Source of the DNA: Mycobacterium paragordonae
GTDB lineage: Bacteria; Actinomycetota; Actinomycetes; Mycobacteriales; Mycobacteriaceae
DNA: 64,000 nt
NCBI RefSeq assembly: GCF_003614435.1
Contig: NZ_CP025546.1
Location: 1,364,001 to 1,428,000 of the forward strand
Direction: 5' to 3'
The notes beneath the pieces were generated by a model. That model did not search any database and had not been told where the DNA came from. It saw nothing but the letters and a program-made list of their open reading frames with translations. Both the position numbers and the translations under genes were made by a program. This document shows positions 48,154-57,514 of the stretch, piece after piece; the first letter of the stretch is position 1; each line of letters starts with the position of its first letter.

Positions 48154-51100
48154 GTGAACGGAAGGGGCACGCGTCGGTTGGAAGCCAGCGAATTCGGTCG
48201 CTACCGGTTGTTCGAGCTGATCGGCCAGGGCGGCATGGGCGAGGTGTACAAGGCCCACGACACCGTCATGGGACGCGACGTGGCGATCAAGATCCTGGCT
48301 GCCGACCGCGGCCGCGAGGCGGGCTTTAGGGAAAGGTTCAGCCGGGAGGCGCTGATCTGCGCGCGGCTGACCGAACCGCACATCATCCCCATTCACGACA
48401 CCGGCGAAATCGACGGCCGCCTCTATCTCGTGATGCCGATCATCAACGGGGTCGACGTCGACACCTCGCTGCGCCGTGACGGCCCGATGGCCCCGGCTCG
48501 CGCGGTGCGGGTCGTCGAACAGATCGCGGCCGCCCTGGACGCGGCTCATGCCGGCGGCCTGGTGCACCGGGACGTCAAACCATCCAACGCCCTGATGACC
48601 GATCGCGACTTCGTCTATCTGATCGACTTCGGTGTCGCCTACGACGGATCGGCCTCGAGATTGACCGGCGCGGGCCGCACCGCGGGCACGTGGGCTTACA
48701 TGGCCCCGGAACGGTTGATGACTGACGTCGCCGACGCGCGCACCGACGTCTACGCGCTGGCGTGCATGCTCTACGAATGCCTGACCGGCGACCGGCCGTT
48801 CGTCGGTGACCTTGTGGCACAACAGATGACGGCGCATCTCACAGCGCCTCCGCCGCGGCCGACCGAGCAACGGTCCGGCATCCCGGTCGGCTTCGACGAG
48901 GTGGTCGCCCGCGGCATGGCGAAGGAACCGGCCGACCGCTACCCGAGCGCCGGGGAGCTGGCCGAGGCCGCCGCAGAGGCGCTGGCGACGCCGGTGCGCG
49001 GGCACACCGGCGACACCGTGGACCACGGCCTGACGGGACCGCTGACCCCCGTGGAGGCACTGCGGGCAGGCGGCGCCGGTTCACCCGGATCGGCGAACGC
49101 GTCGGGTATCGGTGCGGCGACGTTCCCCTGGCCACCCCCGTCGGAGCCGGACCGGCCGCCCTACCGAGGCTGGGAAACCTTCCAGCCGGTCGACGCAGGA
49201 GTGTTCTTCGGCCGCGACGCCGAGTTGGTGCGGGCGATGGACGCCCTGCACGGGATGCGGGACAGCGACGAGACGCTGTTCGTCGTGCTGGGCGCCTCGG
49301 GCGCAGGCAAGTCGTGTTTCCTGCGCGCCGGCATCGTGCCGCGGCTGCAGCGAGATGTGCGCAGCTATCTCGTGCTGGACATCGTCCGGCCCGAGCTGCG
49401 GGCGCTGACCGGCGCTTGCGGCCTGGCACAGGCGATTTGCGCGACCAGGCAACGGCTGGGGCTGAATGATCCGCCGCTGGGTGACATCAAGGACGCCTGC
49501 TCGCGCGGCGACGCCGCGGCGCTGCGGACCTGGCTGGTGGAATGCCGGGACGCCGGCACCGGAAGTCTGCCCGACGCGGCCGCCGAGCGCGAGCCGCCAA
49601 CCATCGTCATACCGCTGGATCAGGCCGAGGAGTTGTTCGCCGCCGAGAGCGGCGGCGAGGCGGCGGGCTTCCTGGCGCTGATCCGGGACCTCGCCCAGGG
49701 CGCCGACGACCAGGACCGGCTGCCGTTGATCGTGGCGGCGACCATCCGCACCGACCGCTACGGGCAGATGCAGACCGCGCCGCAGCTCGCCGGGCTGCAG
49801 ACCCGCCAGTTCGACCTGCGTCCGATGGACGCGACCCAGTTCCACAGCGTGATCACCGGCCCCGCGCAGCGATCGACGGACGGTGGACGCCCGCTGTACC
49901 TCGACGAGGACCTGGTGCGGATGCTGCTGGCCGACGCCACCGCCGGGGCAGACACCCTGCCGCTGCTGTCGCTGACTCTGGCCTGGCTGTACCGCGACTA
50001 CGGGTCCACCGGCCGGCTCACCGCCAAGCCCTATGTGGAGCGGGGCGGTATCGACGGGGTGGTCCAGGCCGAGATCCGCGAGCTGCTGTCGCCGGAACCC
50101 GGTGAGCGCGCCGAGCAGCTGCACCGGCTGCGGGCCGCGTTCATCCCCTGGCTGGCGACGATCAATCCCGACAACGACCAGCCGATGCGACGCCTGGCCC
50201 GCTGGGACGACCTGCCGGAGGACAGCCGGCCGCTGCTGGAGCGATTCATCGCCCGGCGGCTGCTGATGAAGGACCTGCGCGACGGCGTGGTGGTCGTCGA
50301 GGTCGCCTTGGAAGGCCTGCTGCGGCAATGGGAAGAGCTTGCGGGCTGGCTGGTCGAGGAGTGTGAAGACCTCAAGGCCGCCGACGCTCTGGAACGCGGC
50401 GCGGCCGAGTGGCACAAGAAGCAGTGTGAGGACGCCTGGCTGCTGCACGGCCCACGGCTGACGGCGGCCGAAAACCTCACTGCCAAGCCAGGATTCCGCA
50501 ACCGTCTGGACCATGTCCGCGACTACCTGGTGGCCTCCCGGCAGCGGGAGAATGAACAGGCTGCGCTGGAACAGCAGCGCCAGCAGGCCGAACTCGAAGC
50601 CGCCAAGAAGCTCGCCGCTGCGGAAACCCAAGCGCGCGAACAGGCTCAGGACAGCGCCGCGGCACTCCGGCAGCGGAGCCGGATCTTGCGCCGTGTCCTC
50701 GTCGGAACGTCCGTCATCGCCGTCATCGCGGTCATCGGCGCCGCGGTGGCCGTGGTCATGTTCAGGCAAGCCGCCCGCGAAGCGCGCAACGCGCTGGCCG
50801 CGGAACTGGATGCCCAAGCGGCAGCGGTGTTTTCCGGAACCATCACCGACAGCAACATCCGCGCACTGACCGCCACCCTGGCGGCGCAACGGTTGCGGTC
50901 GGACCCGGCCGCCGGCCGCGGCGCGCTCTACACCGCCGCCACCGCGCTGAGCACCACCCGCATCGTCATCTCCACACCGGCACCCGTCGGCACTGTCGCG
51001 ATGAGTCCCGACGGGCACACCATGGCCTCCGGCGGCGGCGATGGCACCGTGCGGTTGTGGGACGTCGCTGACCCGGCGCACCCGCACGCACTGGGCCAGC

Positions 51101-52971
51101 CGGTAAAAGGTCAGGTCGCCGCGGTGGCAAGTGTCGCGTTCAGTCCCCGCGGCCGCGTGCTGGCCTCTGGAGGCGGCGACGGCACGGTGCGGTTGTGGGA
51201 CGTCGCCGACCCGGGGCACGCCGGTCCGCTGGGCGGGCCGTTGCAAGGTCAGGGCGGTGGCGTGGCCAGTGTGGCGTTCAGTCCCGACGGGCGCGTGCTG
51301 GCCTGCGGTAGCGGAGACGGGACGGTGCGGTTGTGGGACGTCGCCGACCCGGGTCATTCGCGTCCGCTGGGCGCCCCGTTGCAGGGTCAGGGCGCCGGTG
51401 TGGCCAGTGTGGCGTTCAGTCCCGACGGGCGCTTGCTGGCCTCCGGAGGCGGGAACGGCGCCGTGCGGATGTGGCTGGTCGCCGACCCGGCACACCCGGC
51501 CCCGCTGGGTGAATCCCATTCCGGGCACAAGCATTTCGTACAGGATCTGGCCTTCAGCCCCGATGGGCGCACCCTGGCCTCCGGTAGCGAGGACGGCGAC
51601 ATCCAGTTGTGGAATCTCGCGGAACCGGCCCACCCGAGCCCGCTGGGTGAACCCCTTCGCGGACACACCGACGTCGTGCAGAGTCTGGCCTTCAGTCCCG
51701 ACGGGCGCATCCTGGCCTCCGGTAGCGACGACGACACCGTGCGGTTGTGGGACGTGGCCGACCCGGCGCACGCCGGTCCGCTGGGCGGCCCACTGTCCGG
51801 GCACAGCGGCAACGTGCCCAGCATCGCGTTCAGCCCGGACGGGCATACGTTGGCCTCCGGAAGTCAGGACGGCAACATCCAGTTGTGGAACCTCGACGCG
51901 GCGCTGCCGCTCCAGGCGCATGCCGGCGTGGTGCACAGCGTGGTGTTCAGTCCCGACGGGCACACCCTGGTCTCGGGTAACGAGGACGCCACCATCCGGT
52001 TGTGGGATCTCGCGGATCCGGTGCACCCGCGAGCGCTGGGTGAGCCGCTGCGTGGTCACACCGGCGCCGTCCAGAGCGTAGCGTTCAGTCCCGACGGGCG
52101 CACCCTGGCCTCCGGCGGCGACGATGCCACCATCCGGTTGTGGAATCTGGCGGACGTGGCGCACCCGGCTCCGTTGGGTCCGCCGCTCGCGGTTCACAGC
52201 GCGCCGGTGCGCAGTGTCGCGTTCAGTCGCGACGGGCATACGTTGGCCTCGGGGGGTGACGATGCCGCCGTCCGGTTGTGGGATCTCACGGACGTGGCGC
52301 GCCCAATTGCGTTGGGCGGGGCCCTCACCGGGCACAGCGCAACCGTGCGCAGTGTCGCGTTCAGTCCCGACGGGCGCACCCTGGCCTCCGGCGGCGACGA
52401 TGCCACCATCCGGTTGTGGAGCCTCGCTGACCGAAATCACGCGGCGCCGCTCAGCCAGCCGTCTCGTCCCTACATGACCGCCGTTTTCAGCGTGGCGTTC
52501 AGTCCGGACGGTCACACGCTCGCCTCCGGCAGTGGCGATGACACCGTCTTGCTGTGGAACGTGACGGACCTGGTACACCCGAGCTCGCTGGGCCGTCCGC
52601 TGCACGGCCACACGGGTTACGTGTATCAGGTGGCGTTCAGTCCGGACGGACGCACGCTGGCGTCCGGCAGCGCCGATCACGATGTGCAGCTGTGGGATCT
52701 GGCGGATCTGACCCACGCGCACCCGCTGGGCCAGCCGCTGATGAGCGACACCGATGCCGTCCTTAGCGTCGCGTTCAGCCCCGACGGGCGGAGCCTGGCC
52801 TACGGAAGCGACGACACCACTGTGCGGCTTTCGCCAACCCCGCTCGATGCCACCGTCGAGCTGCTCTGCTCGAAACTCACGTCCAACGTCAGCCACGAAG
52901 ACTGGCAGCAATGGATATCACCCGAAGTCGGGTACATCACACTGTGCCCCGATTTGCCGGTCCCGCCGTAG
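48154..52971 (+). CDS. Ser/Thr protein kinase - STAND-like NTPase - TM - 14 x WD40 multidomain protein
   Basis: 1,605 residues. The kinase domain at about 15-270 has IGQGGMGEVYKAHD, VAIKIL with Lys46, VHRDVKPSN with Asp140, IDFG (Asp158) and GTWAYMAPE, so it looks active. The NTPase domain at about 340-780 begins FFGRDAELVRAM, with Walker A GASGAGKS at 380-387 and Walker B-like IPLDQAEELF near 485-493, the pattern of nSTAND1-type ATPases. A coiled coil rich in Glu, Gln and Ala and one membrane segment (VIAVIAVIGAAVAVVMF, about 850-871) follow. Then come 14 WD40 repeats (FSPDGRTLASG...VRLWD) from about 948, enough for two seven-bladed propellers. GTG 48154 is the first start with a good upstream GG-rich region. 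Ligand and target unknown. Confidence 0.9.
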   Translation: MNGRGTRRLEASEFGRYRLFELIGQGGMGEVYKAHDTVMGRDVAIKILAADRGREAGFRERFSREALICARLTEPHIIPIHDTGEIDGRLYLVMPIINGVDVDTSLRRDGPMAPARAVRVVEQIAAALDAAHAGGLVHRDVKPSNALMTDRDFVYLIDFGVAYDGSASRLTGAGRTAGTWAYMAPERLMTDVADARTDVYALACMLYECLTGDRPFVGDLVAQQMTAHLTAPPPRPTEQRSGIPVGFDEVVARGMAKEPADRYPSAGELAEAAAEALATPVRGHTGDTVDHGLTGPLTPVEALRAGGAGSPGSANASGIGAATFPWPPPSEPDRPPYRGWETFQPVDAGVFFGRDAELVRAMDALHGMRDSDETLFVVLGASGAGKSCFLRAGIVPRLQRDVRSYLVLDIVRPELRALTGACGLAQAICATRQRLGLNDPPLGDIKDACSRGDAAALRTWLVECRDAGTGSLPDAAAEREPPTIVIPLDQAEELFAAESGGEAAGFLALIRDLAQGADDQDRLPLIVAATIRTDRYGQMQTAPQLAGLQTRQFDLRPMDATQFHSVITGPAQRSTDGGRPLYLDEDLVRMLLADATAGADTLPLLSLTLAWLYRDYGSTGRLTAKPYVERGGIDGVVQAEIRELLSPEPGERAEQLHRLRAAFIPWLATINPDNDQPMRRLARWDDLPEDSRPLLERFIARRLLMKDLRDGVVVVEVALEGLLRQWEELAGWLVEECEDLKAADALERGAAEWHKKQCEDAWLLHGPRLTAAENLTAKPGFRNRLDHVRDYLVASRQRENEQAALEQQRQQAELEAAKKLAAAETQAREQAQDSAAALRQRSRILRRVLVGTSVIAVIAVIGAAVAVVMFRQAAREARNALAAELDAQAAAVFSGTITDSNIRALTATLAAQRLRSDPAAGRGALYTAATALSTTRIVISTPAPVGTVAMSPDGHTMASGGGDGTVRLWDVADPAHPHALGQPVKGQVAAVASVAFSPRGRVLASGGGDGTVRLWDVADPGHAGPLGGPLQGQGGGVASVAFSPDGRVLACGSGDGTVRLWDVADPGHSRPLGAPLQGQGAGVASVAFSPDGRLLASGGGNGAVRMWLVADPAHPAPLGESHSGHKHFVQDLAFSPDGRTLASGSEDGDIQLWNLAEPAHPSPLGEPLRGHTDVVQSLAFSPDGRILASGSDDDTVRLWDVADPAHAGPLGGPLSGHSGNVPSIAFSPDGHTLASGSQDGNIQLWNLDAALPLQAHAGVVHSVVFSPDGHTLVSGNEDATIRLWDLADPVHPRALGEPLRGHTGAVQSVAFSPDGRTLASGGDDATIRLWNLADVAHPAPLGPPLAVHSAPVRSVAFSRDGHTLASGGDDAAVRLWDLTDVARPIALGGALTGHSATVRSVAFSPDGRTLASGGDDATIRLWSLADRNHAAPLSQPSRPYMTAVFSVAFSPDGHTLASGSGDDTVLLWNVTDLVHPSSLGRPLHGHTGYVYQVAFSPDGRTLASGSADHDVQLWDLADLTHAHPLGQPLMSDTDAVLSVAFSPDGRSLAYGSDDTTVRLSPTPLDATVELLCSKLTSNVSHEDWQQWISPEVGYITLCPDLPVPP

Positions 52972-53032
52972 GGCGGTGTTGTCACATCGGGGCCCCGCCG
53001 TTCGTCGGAAGTATGGAGAGGGGAGTACCGAT

Positions 53033-53350
53033 ATGACCGACATCAGCGAACTGCACCGGGAGCTCATCGCCCGCATTCTCAACAGCGACGCACAGGCGCC
53101 AAGCGAGTTGCGCCGTGAAGCATTCGGCAACACCGGCCGCAGCGAGCCGCTACGCACCCTGGTCGACAAGATCGCCCACCGCTCGGATGAGGTGAGCGAC
53201 GACGACGTGGCCGCCGCCCGGGCCGCGGGATTCAGCGAGGACCAGATCTTCGAGATCGCGGTCTGCGCCGCGGTAGGAGCGGCCGGCCGCCGGTACGACG
53301 GCGCAACTGCCGCCCTGGCAGAGGCGATCCGCCTAAGTGGGGACCGATGA
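53033..53350 (+). CDS. Small helical protein resembling the C-terminal half of carboxymuconolactone decarboxylase/AhpD proteins
   Basis: A 105-residue protein. The ATG at 53033 has GGAGAGGGGAG upstream. The segment VSDDDVAAARAAGFSEDQIF resembles the last helices of AhpD-like proteins, but no CxxC active site is present, so it is probably a non-catalytic partner. It lies 61 nt after the kinase-WD40 gene and overlaps the true AhpD-like gene by ATGA, so the three may be co-transcribed. Family assignment is tentative. Confidence 0.7.
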   Translation: MTDISELHRELIARILNSDAQAPSELRREAFGNTGRSEPLRTLVDKIAHRSDEVSDDDVAAARAAGFSEDQIFEIAVCAAVGAAGRRYDGATAALAEAIRLSGDR

Positions 53351-53913
53351 GGCTGACAGTTCTGGAACGCGGCCATTCCCTGCCCACCAAGGCACTTTTC
53401 ACCCTGATCCGGCTGATGACCCGACAGCCCGTCGTCGACGCCGTGAAACTGGCCCTGTACCGAACCGACTTCTACGGCGCCGGGCCACTGACGCACGAGG
53501 CCATGCGCGGACCCTCCGAATGGTCCGTCGGCGACCGCGAACTGATGGCGGCCGTCGTGTCCAAAGCCAACGAGTGCCCGTTCTGCGTCGCCGCGCACTC
53601 GGCCACGTCGGGTCAGTGGTACGGGGACCCCGCCGCGGTGCAAGCCACCCTCGCCGACCTGGACACCGCGCCCATCGGGGAGCCGCTGCGCGCCACCTTG
53701 CGCATGCTGGCCGGGCCGGACACCCCCGGCCCGCACGATATGGCCGCCCTGTTGTCCAAAGGTGTTACCCCGCAACAGATCACCGATGCTCTCGCGGTGG
53801 CCCTGGTCTTCGGAATCACCAACCGGCTGGCCAACGCGTTCGACTTCGAGGTCGCGGGACCGGAGGCGATGAACGCCGGCGCCCGGCACCTGCTCAAGCG
53901 CGGCTACCGCTGA
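53347..53913 (+). CDS. AhpD-like peroxidase (carboxymuconolactone decarboxylase family)
   Basis: A 188-residue protein with the complete active-site motif ECPFCVAAHS: Glu76, Cys77, Cys80 and His84. These form the redox centre in alkylhydroperoxidase D-type proteins. The C-terminal helix LSKGVTPQQITDALAVALVF is the second typical element. It should be cytosolic and reduce hydroperoxides or act as a disulfide reductase. The start overlaps the preceding stop (ATGA 53347-53350), so the two proteins are translationally coupled and may interact. It converges with the methyltransferase gene, with 16 nt between. Confidence 0.88.
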   Translation: MRLTVLERGHSLPTKALFTLIRLMTRQPVVDAVKLALYRTDFYGAGPLTHEAMRGPSEWSVGDRELMAAVVSKANECPFCVAAHSATSGQWYGDPAAVQATLADLDTAPIGEPLRATLRMLAGPDTPGPHDMAALLSKGVTPQQITDALAVALVFGITNRLANAFDFEVAGPEAMNAGARHLLKRGYR

Positions 53914-53929
53914 GATCCGGGATAGCCGG

Positions 53930-54661
53930 TCAGGAAAGGGTTGCCCGCACGCACACTGTGACGTACGGCAGCGCAAGCCCGGCGGAGTTCGCCAGCGCCG
54001 GATGGGTGGCCAGCAGTCCGCGGACCTTGTCCAGGGTCTGGGTGCGCACCTCGGCCGGCGAGTTGATGCAGTAGGTGCGTGACGCCACCAGGTCGATCAG
54101 CGCCTGCGGCGTGAGGTAATTCGTCCACTCCACCTGGTGCCGCTGCATCTCGGTGAACGGTTCGGGCAGCGTCGCGCGGTCGCGCAACGGGTCGTCGTCG
54201 CGACCGATGATCTCGCCCAGTTCCCTTACCCAGCCCAGCCGTTCGTCCCGGGTGTTCCACACCAGGCCCAGCCGTCCGCCGGGCCGCAGGACCCGGGCCA
54301 CCTCCGGGATTGCGCGGGCCGGGTCCACCCAGTGCCACGCCTGGGCCACCAGCACCGCGTCAACGCTGTTGTCCTCCAACGGAATCTCTTCCGCGGTGCC
54401 CAGCAGGGCACGTGTCTTGGGCAGCGAAGCGGTCAGCACTTCCAGCATCTCCGGAACCGGGTCGACCGCCACCACGTCCAGCCCGCGCTCGACGAGCCGG
54501 GTGGTCAGCTTGCCGGTCCCCGCCCCCAGGTCCAGTACCTGGCGGGCGCCCGCGGGCAGCAGCCAGTCGATGGCGTCGGGCGGATAGGTCGGGCGGCCCC
54601 GCTCGTAGGCGGCCGCCGCCGAGCCGAACGACAGGGAGCGGTCACGCCTGGAGCGGGTCAC
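53930..54661 (-). CDS. SAM-dependent methyltransferase, Rv3342-like
   Basis: 243 residues from a GTG at 54661, the same size as Rv3342 (243 aa from memory). Class I methyltransferase motif I is [15 protein letters not shown], the acidic residue after strand 2 is [11 protein letters not shown], and [18 protein letters not shown] with [13 protein letters not shown] are typical of the Methyltransf_11 family. The GTG overlaps the metX stop (GTGA 54661-54658), so it is translated together with metX in the riboswitch-controlled operon. Substrate unknown. Its place suggests a link to SAM or methionine use. Confidence 0.9.
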   Translation of the reverse strand: MTRSRRDRSLSFGSAAAAYERGRPTYPPDAIDWLLPAGARQVLDLGAGTGKLTTRLVERGLDVVAVDPVPEMLEVLTASLPKTRALLGTAEEIPLEDNSVDAVLVAQAWHWVDPARAIPEVARVLRPGGRLGLVWNTRDERLGWVRELGEIIGRDDDPLRDRATLPEPFTEMQRHQVEWTNYLTPQALIDLVASRTYCINSPAEVRTQTLDKVRGLLATHPALANSAGLALPYVTVCVRATLS

Positions 54662-55809
54662 CGCGAACACGCGCCTGGTGCGGTGCCTGGTTGCGAAGCC
54701 AGGTCGAGCGTCTCGCGGATCAACACGCCGACGGCGTCGGATTCCACCAGGAAGCCGTCGTGCCCGCAGACCGACTTGACCACCCGCACGCCGGCGCAAC
54801 CGGGCAGCAGCTCGGCGAGCTCGTCCTGCAGCCGCAACGGGTAGAGCCGGTCAGAGGTGACCCCGCCGACCACCGCCGGCACCGGGCACCTGGTGAGCGC
54901 CGCGTGCAGCCCGCCGCGCCCGCGCCCGACGTCGTGGCTGTTGAGCGCCTCGGTCAGGGCCACGTAACTGCCCGCGTCGAACCGGGCCAACAGCTTGTCG
55001 CCCTGGTGTTCCAGGTAGCTCTGCACGGCGTAGCGGCCGCCGGCCGCCGGGTCTTCGCCGTCCTGCGCGTCGTTGCCGAAGCGCCGGTCGAGTTCGACCT
55101 CGCCGCGGTAGGTCAGGTGCGCGATGCGGCGCGCGATCCGCAGTCCGTCGTCGGGGGCGCGACCGGTCTCGTGGTAGTCGCCGCCCTGCCAGTTCGGGTC
55201 GGCCTTGATCGCCGCGATCTGGGTGGTCTGGGTGCCGAGCTGGTCACCGGTGGCGCGCGCCCCCACCGCCAGCAGCAGCCCGGCCCGCACCCGTTCCGGG
55301 TGACCGACCATCCATTCCAAAGCCCGGGCACCGCCCATGGATCCGCCAACGACGGCGGCCACCTCGGTTATTCCCAGCGCCGCCAGCGCGGCCAGATCCG
55401 CCTCCACCTGGTCGCGGATGGTGATCTGCGGAAACCTTGAGCCGTAAGGCTTTCCGTCGCGGGCCAGCGAACTCGGACCCGTCGAGCCGCGGCAGCCGCC
55501 GAGCACGTTGGTGGACACCGCGCACCAGCGGTCGGTGTCGATCGGCGCCCCCGGCCCGGCCACCCCGTCCCACCAGCCGGGGGTCGGATGCCCCGGTCCG
55601 GCGGGCCCGGTGATGTGCGAGTCGCCGGTGAGCGCGTGCAACACCATCACGACGTTGTCCCGGGCCGGCGACAGCTCACCCCAGCGCTGCACGGCGATGT
55701 GGACATCGTCGATCACCGCGCCGCTCTCCAGCCTCAGCGAGCCGATGTCGACGACGCCGATCTCGCCTTCGGCGGGCAGCGTCTGGGTAGGCACGTCGGA
55801 GATCGTCAT
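54658..55809 (-). CDS. metX: Homoserine O-acetyltransferase
   Basis: A 383-residue alpha/beta-hydrolase-fold enzyme. It transfers the acetyl group of acetyl-CoA to L-homoserine, the first committed step of methionine synthesis (M. tuberculosis MetA/MetX, Rv3341). Nucleophile motif VVGGSMGG has Ser157. Other family blocks are [26 protein letters not shown] and the His-containing CGHDGFLVE near the C-terminus. It is the second gene of the metY-metX-methyltransferase operon, 11 nt after metY. Control by SAM through the upstream riboswitch is expected. Confidence 0.96.
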   Translation of the reverse strand: MTISDVPTQTLPAEGEIGVVDIGSLRLESGAVIDDVHIAVQRWGELSPARDNVVMVLHALTGDSHITGPAGPGHPTPGWWDGVAGPGAPIDTDRWCAVSTNVLGGCRGSTGPSSLARDGKPYGSRFPQITIRDQVEADLAALAALGITEVAAVVGGSMGGARALEWMVGHPERVRAGLLLAVGARATGDQLGTQTTQIAAIKADPNWQGGDYHETGRAPDDGLRIARRIAHLTYRGEVELDRRFGNDAQDGEDPAAGGRYAVQSYLEHQGDKLLARFDAGSYVALTEALNSHDVGRGRGGLHAALTRCPVPAVVGGVTSDRLYPLRLQDELAELLPGCAGVRVVKSVCGHDGFLVESDAVGVLIRETLDLASQPGTAPGACSR

Positions 55810-55820
55810 GTCAGGTCTCC

Positions 55821-57179
55821 TCAGAAGGCCGCCACAGTCTGCGGGTCGCTGGTCCTAGAGGCGCTATATACCCCGGCTGCAGCAAAACCACGCTCCAGGT
55901 CGGCCAGGATGTCGTCGATCCCTTCGATGCCCACCGCCAAACGCACCAGACCGGGGGTGACGCCGGTGGCCAGTTGCTCGGCGGGGCTGAGTTGAGCGTG
56001 GGTTGTCGACGCCGGGTGGATCACCAGCGAACGAACGTCGCCGATGTTGGCGACGTGGCTGTGCAACTGCAGCGCGTCGACGAACGCCTTGCCGGCCTCC
56101 GCGCCGCCGGCCAGCTCGAAGGCCAGGACGGCGCCGGTGCCCTTGGGCGCCAGCTTCTTGGCCCGCTCGTGCCAGGGCGAACTCGGCAGACCCGCGTAGT
56201 TGACCGACACCACGTCGTCGCGGGCTTCCAAAAACTCGGCGACCCGTTGGGCGTTGGCGACATGCCGCTCGATCCGCAGGCTCAGCGTTTCCAGGCCCTG
56301 GGCCACCAGGAATGCGTTGAACGGCGAAGCGGCGGAGCCGAGGTCGCGCAGCAGCTGCACGCGGGCCTTGAGTGCGTAGGCGGGCGGTCCGAGCTCGGCG
56401 TAGACGACGCCGTGGTAGCTGGGGTCGGGGGTGGTGAAGCCGGGGAAACGGCCCTGGGTCCAGTCGAAGGTGCCGCCGTCGACGATCACCCCGGCGATCG
56501 CCGAGCCGTGTCCGCCCAGGTACTTGGTGGCGGAGTGAATCACCACGTCGGCGCCCTGGGCCAGCGGCTGGATCAGGTACGGCGTCGCGATGGTGTTGTC
56601 GACGATCAGCGGCACCCCGTTGCGGTGCGCGACCTCGGCGACGGCCGGGGTGTCCAGGATGTCGATCTGCGGGTTGGAGATGGTCTCGGCGAAGAACGCC
56701 TTGGTGTTCGGCCGGACTTCGGCCTGCCAGGCGTCCAGGTCGTCGGGATCGGAGACGAAGCTGACCTCGATACCGAGCTTGGCCAGCGAGTAGTGGAACA
56801 GGTTGTACGTGCCGCCGTACAGCCTGGGACTGGACACGATGTGATCACCGGCGCCGGCGACATTCAAGATCGCGAACGTCTCCGCCGCCTGCCCGGAGGA
56901 CAGGAACAGCGCGGCAACCCCGCCTTCCAGGGCGGCGATGCGCTGCTCGACCACGTCGGTCGTCGGGTTGCCGATGCGGGTGTAGATGTTGCCCGGCTCG
57001 GCCAGGGAGAAGAGTGCGGCGGCGTGCGCGACGTTGTCGAAGGTGTACGACGTGGTCTGGTAGATCGGCAGGGCGCGCGCATTCGTCGTCGGGTCCGGCC
57101 GCTGGCCGGCGTGGATCTGCTTCGTTTCGAAGGACCACTGCGCGGTCGGGTCGGTCTCGGTGGTGCTGTCTGTGCTCAC
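55821..57179 (-). CDS. metY: O-acetylhomoserine sulfhydrylase (PLP-dependent)
   Basis: 452 residues, Cys/Met metabolism PLP family (named metC in M. tuberculosis, Rv3340). It makes homocysteine from O-acetylhomoserine and sulfide. PLP Lys219 lies in [13 protein letters not shown], the Asp that contacts the pyridine nitrogen is in [12 protein letters not shown], and YTRIGNPT and SSGQAAE are further family marks. The GTG at 57179 is preceded by CAGGGGAG, which also forms one arm of a hairpin. It is the first gene behind the SAM-IV riboswitch. The unrelated icd1 gene that follows in M. tuberculosis is not present here. Confidence 0.96.
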   Translation of the reverse strand: MSTDSTTETDPTAQWSFETKQIHAGQRPDPTTNARALPIYQTTSYTFDNVAHAAALFSLAEPGNIYTRIGNPTTDVVEQRIAALEGGVAALFLSSGQAAETFAILNVAGAGDHIVSSPRLYGGTYNLFHYSLAKLGIEVSFVSDPDDLDAWQAEVRPNTKAFFAETISNPQIDILDTPAVAEVAHRNGVPLIVDNTIATPYLIQPLAQGADVVIHSATKYLGGHGSAIAGVIVDGGTFDWTQGRFPGFTTPDPSYHGVVYAELGPPAYALKARVQLLRDLGSAASPFNAFLVAQGLETLSLRIERHVANAQRVAEFLEARDDVVSVNYAGLPSSPWHERAKKLAPKGTGAVLAFELAGGAEAGKAFVDALQLHSHVANIGDVRSLVIHPASTTHAQLSPAEQLATGVTPGLVRLAVGIEGIDDILADLERGFAAAGVYSASRTSDPQTVAAF

Positions 57180-57188
57180 GAAGGTGCT

Positions 57189-57207
57189 CCCCTGTCTGGC
57201 TCAGGGG
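57189..57207 (-). promoter_or_regulatory. Hairpin masking the metY ribosome-binding site
   Basis: On the minus strand CCCCTG (57207-57202) can pair with CAGGGG (57194-57189). The second arm contains the metY Shine-Dalgarno sequence, 10 nt before the GTG. A competing stem, GGTCCG/CGGACC (57223-57206), shares bases with this arm and with the riboswitch 3' end. This fits translational control by SAM; the switch mechanism itself is inferred. Confidence 0.6.
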
Positions 57208-57219
57208 TCCGTCATGGCG

Positions 57220-57339
57220 GACCCGCGCTTGCCGTGTAGCCGGTTGTGGCTACTCAACCTGGTCATCACCCGGGGCACCCCACCGCGGTTGGAGGGTTGC
57301 CGGCCAGCAAGCCGGGGCTTGATGCTGGCGCTCATGACC
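57220..57339 (-). promoter_or_regulatory. SAM-IV riboswitch upstream of metY-metX
   Basis: The minus-strand transcript from 57339 reads GGTCATGAGCGCCAGC, then AAGCCCCGGCTTGCTGGCC, GGCAACCCTCCAACCGCGG, GGGGTGCCCCGGGTGATGAC and CAGGTTGAGTAGCC, and ends GGCAAGCGCGGGTC. This agrees almost base for base with the Mycobacterium SAM-IV aptamer known from structural work (recalled), including the SAM-core segments and the pseudoknot region. SAM binding is expected to lower expression of the methionine genes. Confidence 0.94.
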
Positions 57340-57346
57340 GCCTCAA

Positions 57347-57377
57347 AGCGTAGCGCACGGCGGCTGCCGCCTGCCAA
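57347..57377 (-). promoter_or_regulatory. Predicted promoter of the riboswitch-met operon
   Basis: A -10-like TACGCT (57352-57347) lies 7 nt before the riboswitch 5' end. A -35-like TTGGCA (57377-57372) is 19 nt further up. The spacing is a little long, but the position fits transcription starting at about 57340. Confidence 0.5.
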
Positions 57378-57514
57378 TTACGCAGGTGCGCATGTTGGCG
57401 GCCGGTCTGCCGAGATCGGCGGCACCCGATACCACCCGCAATCAGCTGGCCGGTTCGGTACACGTGCCGTGCGACCACTCAACCAATGGGCCACCCCGCC
57501 GATCGAGTTCGACG

